DNA of 64,000 bases from Pseudomonas entomophila (GTDB taxonomy: Bacteria > Pseudomonadota > Gammaproteobacteria > Pseudomonadales > Pseudomonadaceae), in assembly GCF_029193575.1 (NCBI RefSeq), contig NZ_JARGCS010000030.1:124001-188000 (forward strand), read 5' to 3'. Of the stretch, positions 34,771 to 44,127 are shown in pieces. The translations under genes and the position numbers were made by a program. Each line of letters opens with the position of its first letter. Positions within the stretch are counted from its first letter, which is position 1. The notes beneath the pieces were generated by a model, which made no database searches, was not told where the DNA came from, and worked only from the letters and a program-made list of their open reading frames with translations.

Positions 34771-35439
34771 TCATTTGCGCAGGGCCACCAGTAGCAGCGA
34801 TTGCGGCATGGCGCTCTGCGGATGCTGCGGCTCCTGCAGGCTAGACAGGGTGTAGCCGGCCAGGTCCAGGGCGTTGAGCCAACTGGACAGGGTGCGGAAG
34901 TACCAGGGCATGGGCTGCCAGTCACCCTCGAAGCCGTCGAACGACTCCTCGCGCCAGCCGTCCTGATAGTCGCCGGCGGCCACGCTCCAGGGGTGCAAGG
35001 TCTGGATGGCCAGTGCGCCCCCGGGAGCGAGCAGGGCATGCAGGGCGTTGAGCAACGGGAGGATGTCCTGGTGCAACAGGGCGAAGTTGGCGCACACCAG
35101 GTCGTAGCCCTGGCCGACGTCGACCTTGGCGTTGGCCAGTTGCTCGTAGGTGGCCAGGTGCACCGCGGCTGAACCGGCCGCTCTGGCGGCGTCGACCAGT
35201 GTCGGGTCGCCGTCGACGCCGACCGCCTCGATGCCCCGGTCGGCCAGGGCGCGCAATAGCCAGCCTTCGCCGCAACCCAGGTCGAGTACACGTTCCGGCT
35301 GCTGGCCAAGGATGGCCAGCAGGATGGCGCGGTCGGTAACCTGCTGGCGCGATTCGATGCGACCGTTGCGGATCGTCTCGATCCAGGCGCGGGCATTGTG
35401 GTGCCAGCTTTGCAGCAGGGAGGAGGTGGGCGAGGGCAT
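34771..35439 (-). CDS. SAM-dependent methyltransferase
   Basis: A 222-residue class I methyltransferase. Motif I is VLDLGCGEGWLL (about residues 53-64) with the acidic end of strand 2 at GVDGD; the later PGGALAIQTLHPW matches motif III. The acceptor is unknown. The ATG at 35439 has a weak AGG 9 bases upstream; an ATG at 35481 is an alternative. Its stop is adjacent to the stop of the propeller gene. Confidence 0.8.
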   Translation of the reverse strand: MPSPTSSLLQSWHHNARAWIETIRNGRIESRQQVTDRAILLAILGQQPERVLDLGCGEGWLLRALADRGIEAVGVDGDPTLVDAARAAGSAAVHLATYEQLANAKVDVGQGYDLVCANFALLHQDILPLLNALHALLAPGGALAIQTLHPWSVAAGDYQDGWREESFDGFEGDWQPMPWYFRTLSSWLNALDLAGYTLSSLQEPQHPQSAMPQSLLLVALRK

Positions 35440-35500
35440 GGCATTGGGCCTGGTGGGGTCGACGCTTTCAGCGTAGAGCATCGAAGGCCACTGACGCTTC

Positions 35501-35536
35501 TGTAGCGGCGGGCTTGCCCCGAAGAGAAGGGCCGCC
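35501..35536. repeat. REP element (single)
   Basis: The core CGGCGGGCTTGCCCCGAAGA lies between two divergent methyltransferase genes, partly degenerate. Confidence 0.45.
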
Positions 35537-35606
35537 ATTTATACCCCACGGATTGTCTCGCACGCACAGCCCCGGCACACTGCCCCTTCGCATCGAGGAG
35601 CAGCGC

Positions 35607-36359
35607 ATGGCACTTTCGAACACCGATTTCACCACCCGTCTGTTGATCGACGCCGGCATCACCCAAGGCATGCGTGTAATGGACGTAGGCTGCGGCAACG
35701 GTGATGTCTCCTTGCTCCTGGCCGAACTGGTCGAGCGCGATGGCGCGGTGGTCGGCATCGATCAGTCGGCCCCGGCACTGGACTTCGCGCGCCAGCGCCA
35801 AGTGGCGTCCGGCGCGGCGCAACCCTCGTTCGTCGAGTGCGACCTCTACCACTTGCCCGCGTCGCTGGGCCTGTTCGACGCCATCGTTGGCCGCCGCGTG
35901 CTGATGTATCAGCCTGATGCGGTCAAGGCGGTGCGTGGCCTGGCACGGCTGCTGCTGCCCGGCGGGGTGATCGTGTTCCAGGAGCACGACAGCACACTCA
36001 CACCGGCCAGCCTCGAACCCTTCCCGCTGCACCGCAAGGCGCAGAAGTGGCTGCAACGCATGATCGCCCACGAAGGCGCCGACCTGCACATCGGTTTCAA
36101 CCTGCACCGCATTTTCAGCGAAGCCGGGCTGCAGGTGCAGAGCCTGCGTGCCGAATGCCTGGTACAGACGCCTGATAGCCCTTATGGCCTGGGCGATATC
36201 ATCCGCGCCTGCCTGCCACGGATCATCGCTCACGGGGTGGCCACCGCGCGCGAGGTGGGCATTGAAACGCTGCAGGCACGTCTGGATGCCGAGCGCCAGC
36301 AATCCCAGAGCCTCTACATCGGCGACATGGCATTCGGGGCCTGGGCGTCTAAACGCTGA
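35607..36359 (+). CDS. SAM-dependent methyltransferase (UbiE-like)
   Basis: A 250-residue class I methyltransferase. Motif [17 protein letters not shown] lies at about 24-39, with the [14 protein letters not shown] segment after strand 2 and [14 protein letters not shown] at motif III. Substrate unknown. GAGGAG lies 6 bases before the ATG at 35607. It is divergent from the methyltransferase at 34771-35439 and shares little beyond the fold. The rpmJ2 gene follows after 77 bp with its own metal-responsive promoter. Confidence 0.82.
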   Translation: MALSNTDFTTRLLIDAGITQGMRVMDVGCGNGDVSLLLAELVERDGAVVGIDQSAPALDFARQRQVASGAAQPSFVECDLYHLPASLGLFDAIVGRRVLMYQPDAVKAVRGLARLLLPGGVIVFQEHDSTLTPASLEPFPLHRKAQKWLQRMIAHEGADLHIGFNLHRIFSEAGLQVQSLRAECLVQTPDSPYGLGDIIRACLPRIIAHGVATAREVGIETLQARLDAERQQSQSLYIGDMAFGAWASKR

Positions 36360-36387
36360 CCAGCGAGAGGCAAGGGGGTTGTCAGAC

Positions 36388-36406
36388 AATAATGATTCTC
36401 GTTAAT
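36388..36406 (+). promoter_or_regulatory. Fur-box-like site upstream of rpmJ2
   Basis: AATAATGATTCTCGTTAAT matches 13 of 19 positions of the GATAATGATAATCATTATC Fur consensus. It overlaps the left edge of the stronger Zur-type palindrome by 6 bases. Either or both may be functional. Confidence 0.4.
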
Positions 36407-36425
36407 GTAATGTTATTACATAAAC
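36401..36425 (+). promoter_or_regulatory. Zur-type palindrome upstream of rpmJ2
   Basis: Two 11-base arms, GTTAATGTAAT (36401-36411) and ATTACATAAAC (36415-36425), are inverted around GTT with 10 of 11 bases matching. AT-rich palindromes of this length are typical zinc-uptake-regulator sites. It ends 11 bases before the rpmJ2 start codon. Zur control of zinc-free ribosomal proteins is established in related bacteria. Confidence 0.65.
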
Positions 36426-36436
36426 GGAGAGCCGTC

Positions 36437-36583
36437 ATGCAAGTGCTGTCATCCCTCAAGCAAGCCAAGCGTCGTCACCGGGATTGCCAGGTGGTCAAGC
36501 GCAGGGGGCGGATCTACGTGATCTGCAAGTCCAACCCGCGCTTCAAGGCGCGCCAGGGCGGAGTGAAGAAGAAGCGCGGGTGA
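36437..36583 (+). CDS. rpmJ: Ribosomal protein L36, zinc-free paralogue (YkgO type)
   Basis: A 48-residue L36 protein: [20 protein letters not shown] then [20 protein letters not shown]. Standard L36 carries a four-ligand zinc ribbon (C-C-C-H); here only two cysteines remain, so this is the zinc-independent type that replaces the zinc form in zinc starvation and frees zinc. GGAGAG lies 5 bases before the ATG. It is the gene controlled by the Zur-type palindrome. Confidence 0.92.
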   Translation: MQVLSSLKQAKRRHRDCQVVKRRGRIYVICKSNPRFKARQGGVKKKRG

Positions 36584-36641
36584 TGGCGAGGGCCCATGGC
36601 GCTATACTCGCCGCCCGTTCGATTGTTATCCGAGTATCACG

Positions 36642-37855
36642 ATGGGTCTTTCCGCTACCGCCACACCTGAACCGCGCCGCGTTGGCGCGCCTGTGATCGC
36701 CCTGGCCTTGCTCTTGGCCGGGGCTTTGTTCCTCAATCTCAATGCCGGCCTCACGCAGGTGCTGCTGCTGATCGTGGGCGCTGCCTGGGGCTGACCCTGT
36801 ACCACGCGGCCTTTGGCTTCACCTCGGCGTGGCGGGTGTTCATCGTCGAGCGCCGCGGTGCTGGGCTGCGCGCGCAAATGGTGATGCTGGCGCTGGCAGT
36901 GCTGCTGTTCTTCCCGGCATTGTCGGCCGGCAGTCTTTTCGGTTCCCCGGTCACTGGGCTGGTGGCACCGGCAGGTGTCTCGGTGGTGTTCGGCGCCTTC
37001 ATCTTCGGCATCGGCATGCAGTTGGGGGGCGGCTGCGCCTCCGGCACCTTGTTCACCGTCGGTGGGGGGAACGCGCGGATGCTGGTGACCTTGCTGTTCT
37101 TCATCATCGGTTCGGTCACGGCCACTCACCACGCTGACTGGTGGTTTGCGCTGCCATCGTTCCCGGCCACCTCGCTGGTGAAGGTCTGGGGTGTCGGCCC
37201 CGCGCTGCTGGCCAACCTGACCCTGTTCGCACTGATTGCCTGGGTCACCGTGCGCCTGGAGAAGCGTCGTCATGGCGCCTTGGCGTCGCCGGAGACCCGT
37301 GAGCACCAGGGCCTGCGTCGCTTCTTGCGAGGCCCCTGGCCACTGGTGTGGGGCGCGATCGCGCTAGCGCTGTTGAACTACGCGACCCTGGCCCTGGCCG
37401 GGCGCCCGTGGGGCATCACCTCGGCCTTCGCCCTTTGGGGCGCCAAGACCCTGAGCGCGTTGGGTGTCGAGGTCGGCAGTTGGGCGTTCTGGCAGATGCC
37501 GGCCAACGCCAAGGCGCTGGCTGCGCCGCTGTGGCAGGACATCACCACGGTGATGGACATTGGCATCGTGCTTGGCGCCTTGTTGGCGGCTGGGCTGGCC
37601 GGTCGCTTTGCGCCGAGCCTGAAGATACCGCTGGCCTCGCTGATGGCCGCGGTGATCGGTGGGCTGCTGTTGGGATACGGGTCGCGGTTGGCCTATGGCT
37701 GCAACATCGGGGCGTATTTCAGCGGGATCGCCTCGGGCAGCGTGCATGGCTGGCTTTGGCTGGTGGCAGCCTATATCGGCAACCTGGCGGGTGTGCGGTT
37801 GCGACCGTTGTTCTTCGCGGGTGAGCGGCGGGCGCCTGTGTTGAATGGGTGCTGA
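36642..37855 (+). pseudogene. YeeE/YedE-family sulfur transporter, frameshifted
   Basis: The first 50 codons (MGLSATATPEPRR ... LLLIVGAAWG) end in TGA at 36792-36794. Adding one C at the CC run at 36784-36785 restores LGLTLYHAAFGFTSAWRVFI, joining the rest of the protein (to 37855). Restored, it is about 404 residues with roughly 10 membrane helices. It has the family's conserved cysteines in GGGCASGTLFTVGGG and YGCNIGAYFSGIASG, seen in TsuA-type thiosulfate permeases. As it stands the full-length protein cannot be made from the first start; an internal ATG at 36836 gives 339 residues. A sequencing error is not excluded. Confidence 0.8.
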
Positions 37856-37871
37856 GCCCATTGAAGTGAAC

Positions 37872-37898
37872 GCGGAGCCTTGGGGCTCCGCTTTTTTT
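37872..37898 (+). terminator. Terminator of the YeeE-like gene
   Basis: GCGGAGCC (37872-37879), loop TTGG, GGCTCCGC (37884-37891), followed by seven T. It lies 17 bp after the stop codon. Confidence 0.85.
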
Positions 37899-37949
37899 GG
37901 GCGCTTATTCTCTAATTCACTTCATAAATTTCTTTTAAATAATTGAATT

Positions 37950-38279
37950 TCAACGCTTTGCTACTGCATGTTGGGCGCACTGCTCGTAATAGGTCTGCTT
38001 GATCGCCACCGGTTTGAGCTGCGATCGGCTGTTGTAGGTCTGCTCGGTGATGCCGAACGCTGTCATGCGCATCCACGGTTTGGGGAACTTGCGCGCCTGC
38101 AGCTTCTTGCGCATGGCGTACAGCGTTACCCCGGAAAGCTTGGCTTGCTGGGCCTCGGCGGCGATCTGCGAACCCCAGCCGCAGACCTGGCGTTCGTTCT
38201 GGCTCAAGGCCCGAGCCTGGGCACTGAAAGCGGCGGTGGCCAGCAAACAGCCGGCGACGGTGGCTAGAAATACCCGCAT
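37950..38279 (-). CDS. Small exported protein of unknown function
   Basis: A 109-residue secreted protein: signal peptide MRVFLATVAGCLLATAAFSA, cleavage around AQARA. The mature part has two cysteines (QVCGWGS and EQCAQH) that may form a disulfide. No family recognised. AGGA lies 7 bases before the ATG. Confidence 0.65.
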   Translation of the reverse strand: MRVFLATVAGCLLATAAFSAQARALSQNERQVCGWGSQIAAEAQQAKLSGVTLYAMRKKLQARKFPKPWMRMTAFGITEQTYNSRSQLKPVAIKQTYYEQCAQHAVAKR

Positions 38280-38428
38280 GTTGCTGTCCTAAGCGACTGA
38301 AGGAGAAGGGAGTTTGCCCTCCCTTCAAACCCTCGGGGGCCAGCAAATTGCCGTCAGCGGGCGAGGCGCGAACGCGGAGCGCGCTGCATCCGAGCCGCAG
38401 CGGCTGAAATCCCCGTTGGCTGTATGTG

Positions 38429-38438
38429 ATCGTACAAC
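38429..38438 (+). promoter_or_regulatory. Half-operator upstream of the FadR-type regulator gene
   Basis: ATCGTACAAC is identical to the left half of the palindrome at 45099-45117, but the right half (TGCTTGCG) is not conserved. It lies 49 bp before the regulator start codon and fits autoregulation with a weaker site. Confidence 0.45.
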
Positions 38439-38486
38439 TGCTTGCGCTATGATGGCGGCTGTCTTTCACAGCGAAACGTACACGGC

Positions 38487-39236
38487 ATGACAGAGCAACA
38501 GGTACAGGCCCGGACCCGGCGCAAGCCGCGCAGTCTGGCGCAGGAACTGGTCACGGTGCTGACCGAGCGTATCCGCAGCGGCCAGCTCAAGCGCGGCGAC
38601 AAGCTGCCGACCGAGTCGCAGATCATGGCCGAGGAGGGTGTCAGCCGCACCGTGGTCCGCGAGGCCATTTCGCGCCTGCAGGCGGCGGGGCAGGTAGAGA
38701 CCCGCCACGGTATCGGCACCTTTGTGCTGGATGCGCCGAGCACCGGTGGTTTTCGCATCGATCCTGCGACCATCGTGACCTTGCGCGAGGTGCTGGCGGT
38801 GCTGGAGCTGCGCATCGCCTTGGAGGTGGAGTCGGCGGGCCTGGCCGCGCAGCGGCGCAGCGACGACGAATTGGCCGGCATGCGCGCGGCGCTGGATGAG
38901 CTCAACGAAGGCGCCGCGCACGCATCGGATGCGGTGTCGGCGGATTTCCAGTTCCACCTGCGCATCGCCCAGGCTAGCGGCAACCACTATTTCGCCGACA
39001 TCATCAACCACCTCGGCACCAGCATCATCCCGCGTACCCGGCTGAATTCCGCGCGCCTGGCCCATGACGACCAGGCGCACTACATGAGCCGCTTGAGCCA
39101 TGAGCACGAGGCGATCTACGAGGCCATCGCCCGGCGTGATGGCGAAGGGGCGAAGATGGCCATGCGCATGCACCTGGCCAATAGCCGCGAGCGCTTGCGC
39201 CAGGCGCATGAGGCGGCCGAGGCGCAAGGGGCCTGA
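38487..39236 (+). CDS. FadR-type GntR regulator of the sugar-acid operon
   Basis: A 249-residue GntR protein: winged helix-turn-helix at about 15-80 (GDKLPTESQIMAEEGVSRTV, EAISRLQAAGQVETRHGIGT) and an FCD ligand-binding domain at about 100-235. FCD repressors usually bind a sugar-acid or organic-acid ligand and release DNA. The ATG at 38487 was chosen over an upstream TTG. It converges on the galactarate/glucarate cluster, its probable target. Confidence 0.86.
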   Translation: MTEQQVQARTRRKPRSLAQELVTVLTERIRSGQLKRGDKLPTESQIMAEEGVSRTVVREAISRLQAAGQVETRHGIGTFVLDAPSTGGFRIDPATIVTLREVLAVLELRIALEVESAGLAAQRRSDDELAGMRAALDELNEGAAHASDAVSADFQFHLRIAQASGNHYFADIINHLGTSIIPRTRLNSARLAHDDQAHYMSRLSHEHEAIYEAIARRDGEGAKMAMRMHLANSRERLRQAHEAAEAQGA

Positions 39237-39290
39237 GGTCGGTGTCGCCCCATCGCGCAGCCCGCCCAGACATTCCAAAACCCCATGAAA

Positions 39291-39312
39291 AAGCCCCGCT
39301 TTCGCGGGGCTT
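39291..39312. terminator. Bidirectional terminator between the regulator and kgsadh
   Basis: AAGCCCCGC (39291-39299) pairs with GCGGGGCTT (39304-39312) around a 4-base loop. An A-run lies on one side and TTGTCTTT on the other, so it can act on both strands. Confidence 0.8.
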
Positions 39313-39336
39313 GTCTTTATTCGCTAGCGGGCACGA

Positions 39337-40917
39337 TCAAATCGCCCCCTCGCTCCACTGCCCATCCACCAGGCGCCGCAGCCCCAGCGGGTTGCCATCG
39401 CGCAAGGCTTGCGGCAGCAATGCCTGCGGGTAGTTCTGATAGCACACCGGCCGCAGGAAGCGGTCGATGGCCAGGCTGCCGACCGAGGTGCCCCGGGCAT
39501 CGGAGGTCGCCGGGTACGGCCCGCCATGCACCATCGCATCGCACACCTCCACACCGGTCGGGTAGCCGTTGACCAGGATCCGCCCAACCTTCTCTTCCAG
39601 CAGCGGCACCAGCCAGGCGAATGTCTCCAGGTCCTCGGGCTCGCCAATCAGCGTCGCGGTCAGTTGCCCACGCAAGCCCAGCAAGGCGGCGCGCAGTTGC
39701 TCAGCGTCGGCCACCTCGACGGCCACCGTGGTGGGTCCGAACACCTCCTCTTGCAACAGCGGGTCAGCCTCTACCAACAGGCGCGCATCGGCCTTGAACA
39801 GCTGGGCACGGGCCTGGGCTCCTTGTTGGGGCTGGCCAGCCAGGTGCTGGATGCCGGCGTGGGTCCGCAGGTGCTCGAGCCCGGCGACATAGCTGCGCAG
39901 GCCGCCGGCGTTGAGCAGCGTCTGGCCGGCCTGCTGTTCCAGGTGCCCGCCCAGTTCGTCCAGCAACTGGCGGTAGGCCGGTGACGCCAAGCCGATCACC
40001 AGTCCAGGGTTGGTGCAGAATTGCCCGGCGCCCAGGCACACGGAACCTGCCAGCTCGCGGGCGATGGTCTCGCCGCGCTTGGCCAGGGCCGCAGGCAGGA
40101 CGATCACCGGGTTGATGCTCGACATCTCGGCGAACACTGGGATCGGCTGCGGGCGCTCGGCGGCCATGCGGCACAGCGCATCGCCGCCTTTCAGCGAACC
40201 GGTGAAGCCAACCGCCTGGATCGCCGGGTGCTTGACCAGCCACTCGCCGATGCCGCCACCGAAGACCATGTTGAACACACCCTTGGGCATGCCGGTGCGC
40301 TCTGCGGCGCGCAGGATGGCGCAGGCCACCAGGTCGGCGGTGGCCATATGTCCGCTGTGCGCCTTGAACACCACCGGGCAGCCAGCGGCCAGGGCGGCGG
40401 CGGTGTCGCCACCGGCAGTGGAGAAGGCTAGCGGGAAGTTGCTGGCGCCGAATACCGCCACCGGGCCGACGCCGATGCGCATTTGTCGCAGGTCTACGCG
40501 CGGCAATGGCTGGCGCTGGGGCAGGGCGCGATCGATGCGGGCGCCGAGGAAGTCGCCACGGCGCAGTACCTGGGCAAACAGGCGCATCTGGCCGCTGGTG
40601 CGGCCGCGTTCGCCTTGGATGCGCGCGGCGGGCAGGGCGGTTTCGCGGCAGACGATGGCGACGAAACGGTCATCCAACTCGTCCAGTTCGGCAGCGATGG
40701 CCTCGAGGAACTCGGCGCGGCGTGCCGGTGGCAGCTGGCGGAATTCCCCGAAGGCCGCAGCGGCCGCGCGGGCGGCCTGGTCGACTTCCTGATCGGTGGC
40801 CTGCACGAAGCTGTAGGGCAGGGCCTCGCCGGTACTGGCGTCCAGGCTGTGCAGGTACTGTTGGCCGGTAGCGCTGCGCTGGCCGGCGATGAAGTTGTGG
40901 CCGAGGATCTCGGGCAT
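39337..40917 (-). CDS. 2,5-dioxopentanoate (alpha-ketoglutarate semialdehyde) dehydrogenase
   Basis: A 526-residue aldehyde dehydrogenase of the type that ends galactarate/glucarate catabolism by oxidising alpha-ketoglutarate semialdehyde to 2-oxoglutarate. Catalytic Cys is in GAGQFCTNPG and the base Glu in VFAEMSSINP. Length and sequence fit the KGSADH group. GGAG precedes the ATG at 40917. It is the last gene of the operon. Confidence 0.92.
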   Translation of the reverse strand: MPEILGHNFIAGQRSATGQQYLHSLDASTGEALPYSFVQATDQEVDQAARAAAAAFGEFRQLPPARRAEFLEAIAAELDELDDRFVAIVCRETALPAARIQGERGRTSGQMRLFAQVLRRGDFLGARIDRALPQRQPLPRVDLRQMRIGVGPVAVFGASNFPLAFSTAGGDTAAALAAGCPVVFKAHSGHMATADLVACAILRAAERTGMPKGVFNMVFGGGIGEWLVKHPAIQAVGFTGSLKGGDALCRMAAERPQPIPVFAEMSSINPVIVLPAALAKRGETIARELAGSVCLGAGQFCTNPGLVIGLASPAYRQLLDELGGHLEQQAGQTLLNAGGLRSYVAGLEHLRTHAGIQHLAGQPQQGAQARAQLFKADARLLVEADPLLQEEVFGPTTVAVEVADAEQLRAALLGLRGQLTATLIGEPEDLETFAWLVPLLEEKVGRILVNGYPTGVEVCDAMVHGGPYPATSDARGTSVGSLAIDRFLRPVCYQNYPQALLPQALRDGNPLGLRRLVDGQWSEGAI

Positions 40918-40946
40918 GGGGGGGCTCCTGTCAGGTAATGGGTAGC

Positions 40947-41028
40947 CCCCTGTAGGCGCGGGCGTCCGGCTAGGCAATCGAGGTGTTGCGGCTGACGCTA
41001 TCGCGGGGCAAGCCCGCGCCTACAGGGG
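40947..41028. repeat. Inverted REP pair between kgsadh and garD
   Basis: CCCCTGTAGGCGCGGGC (40947-40963) is the exact complement of GCCCGCGCCTACAGGGG (41012-41028). It sits inside the operon, between garD and the dehydrogenase gene, and could lower expression of the distal gene. Confidence 0.75.
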
Positions 41029-41039
41029 CGGTGCGGGCT

Positions 41040-42593
41040 TCAGGTGATGGGCGCTGGGTTGAACAGGGTGATGTCGTTGTGCAGCTTGTGGCGTTCGGCC
41101 CAGGTCTGCTGGCGACCGCTGGCGACGTCCAGGTAGTAGTGGAACAGCTCCCAGCCCAGTTCCTCGATGCTCGCGCGCCCGGTGGCGATGCGCCCTGCGT
41201 CAATGTCGATGAGGTCGGGCCAGCGCTGCGCCAGTTCGCTGCGGGTGCAGACCTTGACCACCGGCGCCATGGCCAGGCCATAAGGCGTGCCGCGACCGGT
41301 GGTGAATACGTGCAGGTTCATGCCCGCAGCCAGTTGCAGGGTGCCGCAGACGAAGTCGCTGGCCGGGGTGGCGCAGAAGATCAGGCCTTTGCGGTTGACC
41401 CGCTCACCGGGGCCAAGCACGCCTTGGATAGCGCCGCTGCCGGACTTGACGATCGACCCCAAGGATTTCTCGACGATGTTCGACAAACCGCCCTTCTTGT
41501 TGCCGGGCGTGGTGTTGGCGCTGCGGTCGGCGGCGCCCTGTTGCAGGTAGCGGTCGTACCAGTCCATCTCGCGCACCAGCGCTTCGGCCACCTCTGGGGT
41601 TTCGGCGCGGGAGGTGAGCATGTAGATGGCATCGCGCACCTCGGTGACTTCCGAGAACATCACCGTGGCCCCGGCGCGCACCAGCAGGTCGGCGGCAAAG
41701 CCCAGCGCCGGGTTGGCGGTGATGCCGGAGAACGCGTCGCTTCCGCCGCATTGCATGCCGAGGATCAGCTCGCTGGCCTGCACCGTCTCGCGGCGGCGCT
41801 GGTCGAGCTTCTTGAGGCGCGCCTCGGCCAGGTCCATGATCTGCCCGACCATTTCGGCGAAGCCCAGGTTGGCGTCCTGCAGGCGGTACAGCCAGGGCTC
41901 GCTGAGGTCCACCGACGGGTCGTTGTCGTGCATCACTTGCCCTGCCTGCAACTTCTCGCAGCCCAGGCTGATGACCAGCGCCTCGCCGCCCAGGTTGGGG
42001 TTGCGCGCCAGGTTGCGCACGGTGCGGATGGGGATGTACGCATCGCGCGCGTTGATCGCCACGCCGCAGCCGTAGCTGTGGGTGAGCGCGACCACGTCGT
42101 CGACGTGGGGGTACTTGGGCAGCAGCTCCTCACGGATGCGCTTGACCGCGTGGTCGAGCACGCCGGTGACGCACTGCACGGTGGTGGTGATGCCCAGGAT
42201 GTTGCGGGTGCCTACGGTGCCGTCGGCGTTGCGGTAGCCCTCGAAGGTGAAGCCGTCCAGCGGTGGCAGGGCCGCGGGCACGGCGTCGCAGCGCGGCAGG
42301 CTGTCGAGTTCCGGCGCGGCGGGCATGGCCAGTTGGGTTTCCTGCACCCAGCTGCCGCGGCGCAGGGGCTCCAGGGCATAACCGATGACCTGGCCGTAGC
42401 GGCGCACCGCCTCGCCCTGGGCGATGTCGACGGTGGCCACCTTGTGGCTTTGCGGCACGGCCTCGACCAGGGTCAGGCCATCGGCGAAACGGGCGCCTTC
42501 ACCCAGGCCGCCATCGTTGACCACCACCACGACGTTGTCGTCGTCGTGCAGGCGGACGTAGCGGGGCGACTCGGCGGTTTCGATCAACTGCAT
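41040..42593 (-). CDS. garD: Galactarate dehydratase
   Basis: A 517-residue iron-dependent enzyme that dehydrates galactarate to 5-dehydro-4-deoxy-D-glucarate. The GarD/UxaA-type domains are clear: N-terminal SAF-like region, [37 protein letters not shown] and the C-terminal [24 protein letters not shown] lies upstream of the ATG at 42593. It is the third gene of the operon. Confidence 0.94.
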   Translation of the reverse strand: MQLIETAESPRYVRLHDDDNVVVVVNDGGLGEGARFADGLTLVEAVPQSHKVATVDIAQGEAVRRYGQVIGYALEPLRRGSWVQETQLAMPAAPELDSLPRCDAVPAALPPLDGFTFEGYRNADGTVGTRNILGITTTVQCVTGVLDHAVKRIREELLPKYPHVDDVVALTHSYGCGVAINARDAYIPIRTVRNLARNPNLGGEALVISLGCEKLQAGQVMHDNDPSVDLSEPWLYRLQDANLGFAEMVGQIMDLAEARLKKLDQRRRETVQASELILGMQCGGSDAFSGITANPALGFAADLLVRAGATVMFSEVTEVRDAIYMLTSRAETPEVAEALVREMDWYDRYLQQGAADRSANTTPGNKKGGLSNIVEKSLGSIVKSGSGAIQGVLGPGERVNRKGLIFCATPASDFVCGTLQLAAGMNLHVFTTGRGTPYGLAMAPVVKVCTRSELAQRWPDLIDIDAGRIATGRASIEELGWELFHYYLDVASGRQQTWAERHKLHNDITLFNPAPIT

Positions 42594-42659
42594 GGCGTTA
42601 TCTCTCAGGCTTGTTCATCTGCCCGCACCTGGCCGGGGCCGGGTGCGGGCGTGTCCAAC

Positions 42660-44021
42660 TCAGTGGCGCGAGCCGGCCAGTTCGCTGCTGGCGGCCGGTG
42701 CGGGCGAGGGCTTGGGTGCCTCGCGCAGCTCGATGCGCTTGATCGGGCCGACGATCACCAGGTAGCTGAACACCGCCACCAAGGCATTGGCGCCGACGTA
42801 CAGCAGCGCCCACTTGAACGAGCCGGTGGCACTGATGATGTAGCCGATGACGATCGGCGTGGTGATCGAGGCGATGTTGCCGAAGGTGTTGAACAGCCCG
42901 CCCGACAGCCCGGCGATCTGCTTGGGCGAGGTGTCGGCGACCACCGCCCAGCCCAGCGCGCCGATGCCCTTGCCGAAGAACGCCAGGGTCATGAAGCCGA
43001 CCACCATCCATTCGGCCTCGACGTAGTTGCAGAAGACCATGGAGGTCGACAGCAACAGGCCGCAGACGATCGGCAACTTGCGCGAGAAGGTCAGCGAGTT
43101 GCCACGGCGCAGCAGCCAGTCCGACAGCACCCCGCCGAGCACCCCGCCGATGAAGCCGCAGATCGCTGGCAGCGAAGCGATGAAACCGGCCTTGAGGATA
43201 GTCATGCCGCGTTCCTGCACCAGGTACACCGGGAACCAGGTGAGGAAGAAGTAGGTGATGGCGTTGATGCAGTACTGGCCCAAATACACGCCCAGTAGCA
43301 TGCGGCTGGTCAGCAGTTGCTTGATGTAGCCCCATTTCGGGCCATCGTTGGTGCGTTTCTGGTCCATGTCCACCAGGCCGCCATTGTGCTCGATGTGCTC
43401 GAGCTCGACCGGGCTGATGCGCGGGTGCTGGCGCGGGTTGTAGATGGTCTTGAGCCAGACCATCGAGAACAGGATGCCCAGCACGCCCATGACGATGAAC
43501 ACATGCTCCCAGCCGAAGGTGTAGACGATCCAGCCCATCAGCGGGGCGAACAGCGCGGTGGCGAAGTACTGCGCCGAGTTGAAGATCGCCGAGGCCGTGC
43601 CGCGTTCGGCGGTGGGGAACCAGGCCGCGACGATCCGCGCGTTGCCGGGGAACGACGGCGCTTCGGCGAAGCCGACCAGGAAGCGCAGGGTGAACAGCGT
43701 GACCACCGCCCAGGCCACCGGCAGGCCGCCGACGAAGCCTTGCAGCAGGGTAAACAGCGACCAGGTGAAGATGCTGAAGGCGTAGACGTTCTTCGAGCCG
43801 AAGCGGTCGAGCAGCCAGCCGCCGGGGATCTGCCCGGCCACATAGGCCCAGCCGAAGGCGGAGAAGATATAGCCGAGGGTGACCGCGTCGATGCCAAGGT
43901 CTTTTTGCAGGCTGGAGCCGGCGATGGCGATGGTGGCGCGGTCGGCGTAGTTGATCGTGGTCACGATGAACAGCATGAACAGGATCAGGTAGCGTACATG
44001 CGTCTTTTTCGTCGCTTGCAT
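42660..44021 (-). CDS. garP: Galactarate/glucarate MFS transporter (GudP/GarP type)
   Basis: A 453-residue 12-helix major-facilitator permease of the anion:cation symporter subfamily. The loop 2-3 marker (GGWLLDRFGSKNVYAFSIF) is clear, and the N-terminus (LILFMLFIVTTINYADRATI) is that of GudP/GarP/ExuT transporters. GGGAGA precedes the ATG at 44021. Its place between kdgD and garD supports uptake of galactarate or glucarate. Confidence 0.9.
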   Translation of the reverse strand: MQATKKTHVRYLILFMLFIVTTINYADRATIAIAGSSLQKDLGIDAVTLGYIFSAFGWAYVAGQIPGGWLLDRFGSKNVYAFSIFTWSLFTLLQGFVGGLPVAWAVVTLFTLRFLVGFAEAPSFPGNARIVAAWFPTAERGTASAIFNSAQYFATALFAPLMGWIVYTFGWEHVFIVMGVLGILFSMVWLKTIYNPRQHPRISPVELEHIEHNGGLVDMDQKRTNDGPKWGYIKQLLTSRMLLGVYLGQYCINAITYFFLTWFPVYLVQERGMTILKAGFIASLPAICGFIGGVLGGVLSDWLLRRGNSLTFSRKLPIVCGLLLSTSMVFCNYVEAEWMVVGFMTLAFFGKGIGALGWAVVADTSPKQIAGLSGGLFNTFGNIASITTPIVIGYIISATGSFKWALLYVGANALVAVFSYLVIVGPIKRIELREAPKPSPAPAASSELAGSRH

Positions 44022-44127
44022 GCTGGTGTTCTCCCACTAGTTATTGTTGTGCGGGCTTGTCGGGTTGTGACCGGAGCGGGGTGGTCGCTCCGGTTCGCGG
44101 CATTGGCAGGCCGCGTGGGCCACACGC

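Noticed and set aside
37912..38469. 185-codon minus-strand frame overlapping the small exported-protein gene
   Set aside because: The 109-residue frame has a signal peptide and ribosome-binding site; the longer frame has neither.
40983..43298. 771-codon plus-strand open frame
   Set aside because: It is antisense to garD and the MFS gene. Its composition (H, Q, V, G, A-rich) is what GC-rich reverse frames give.
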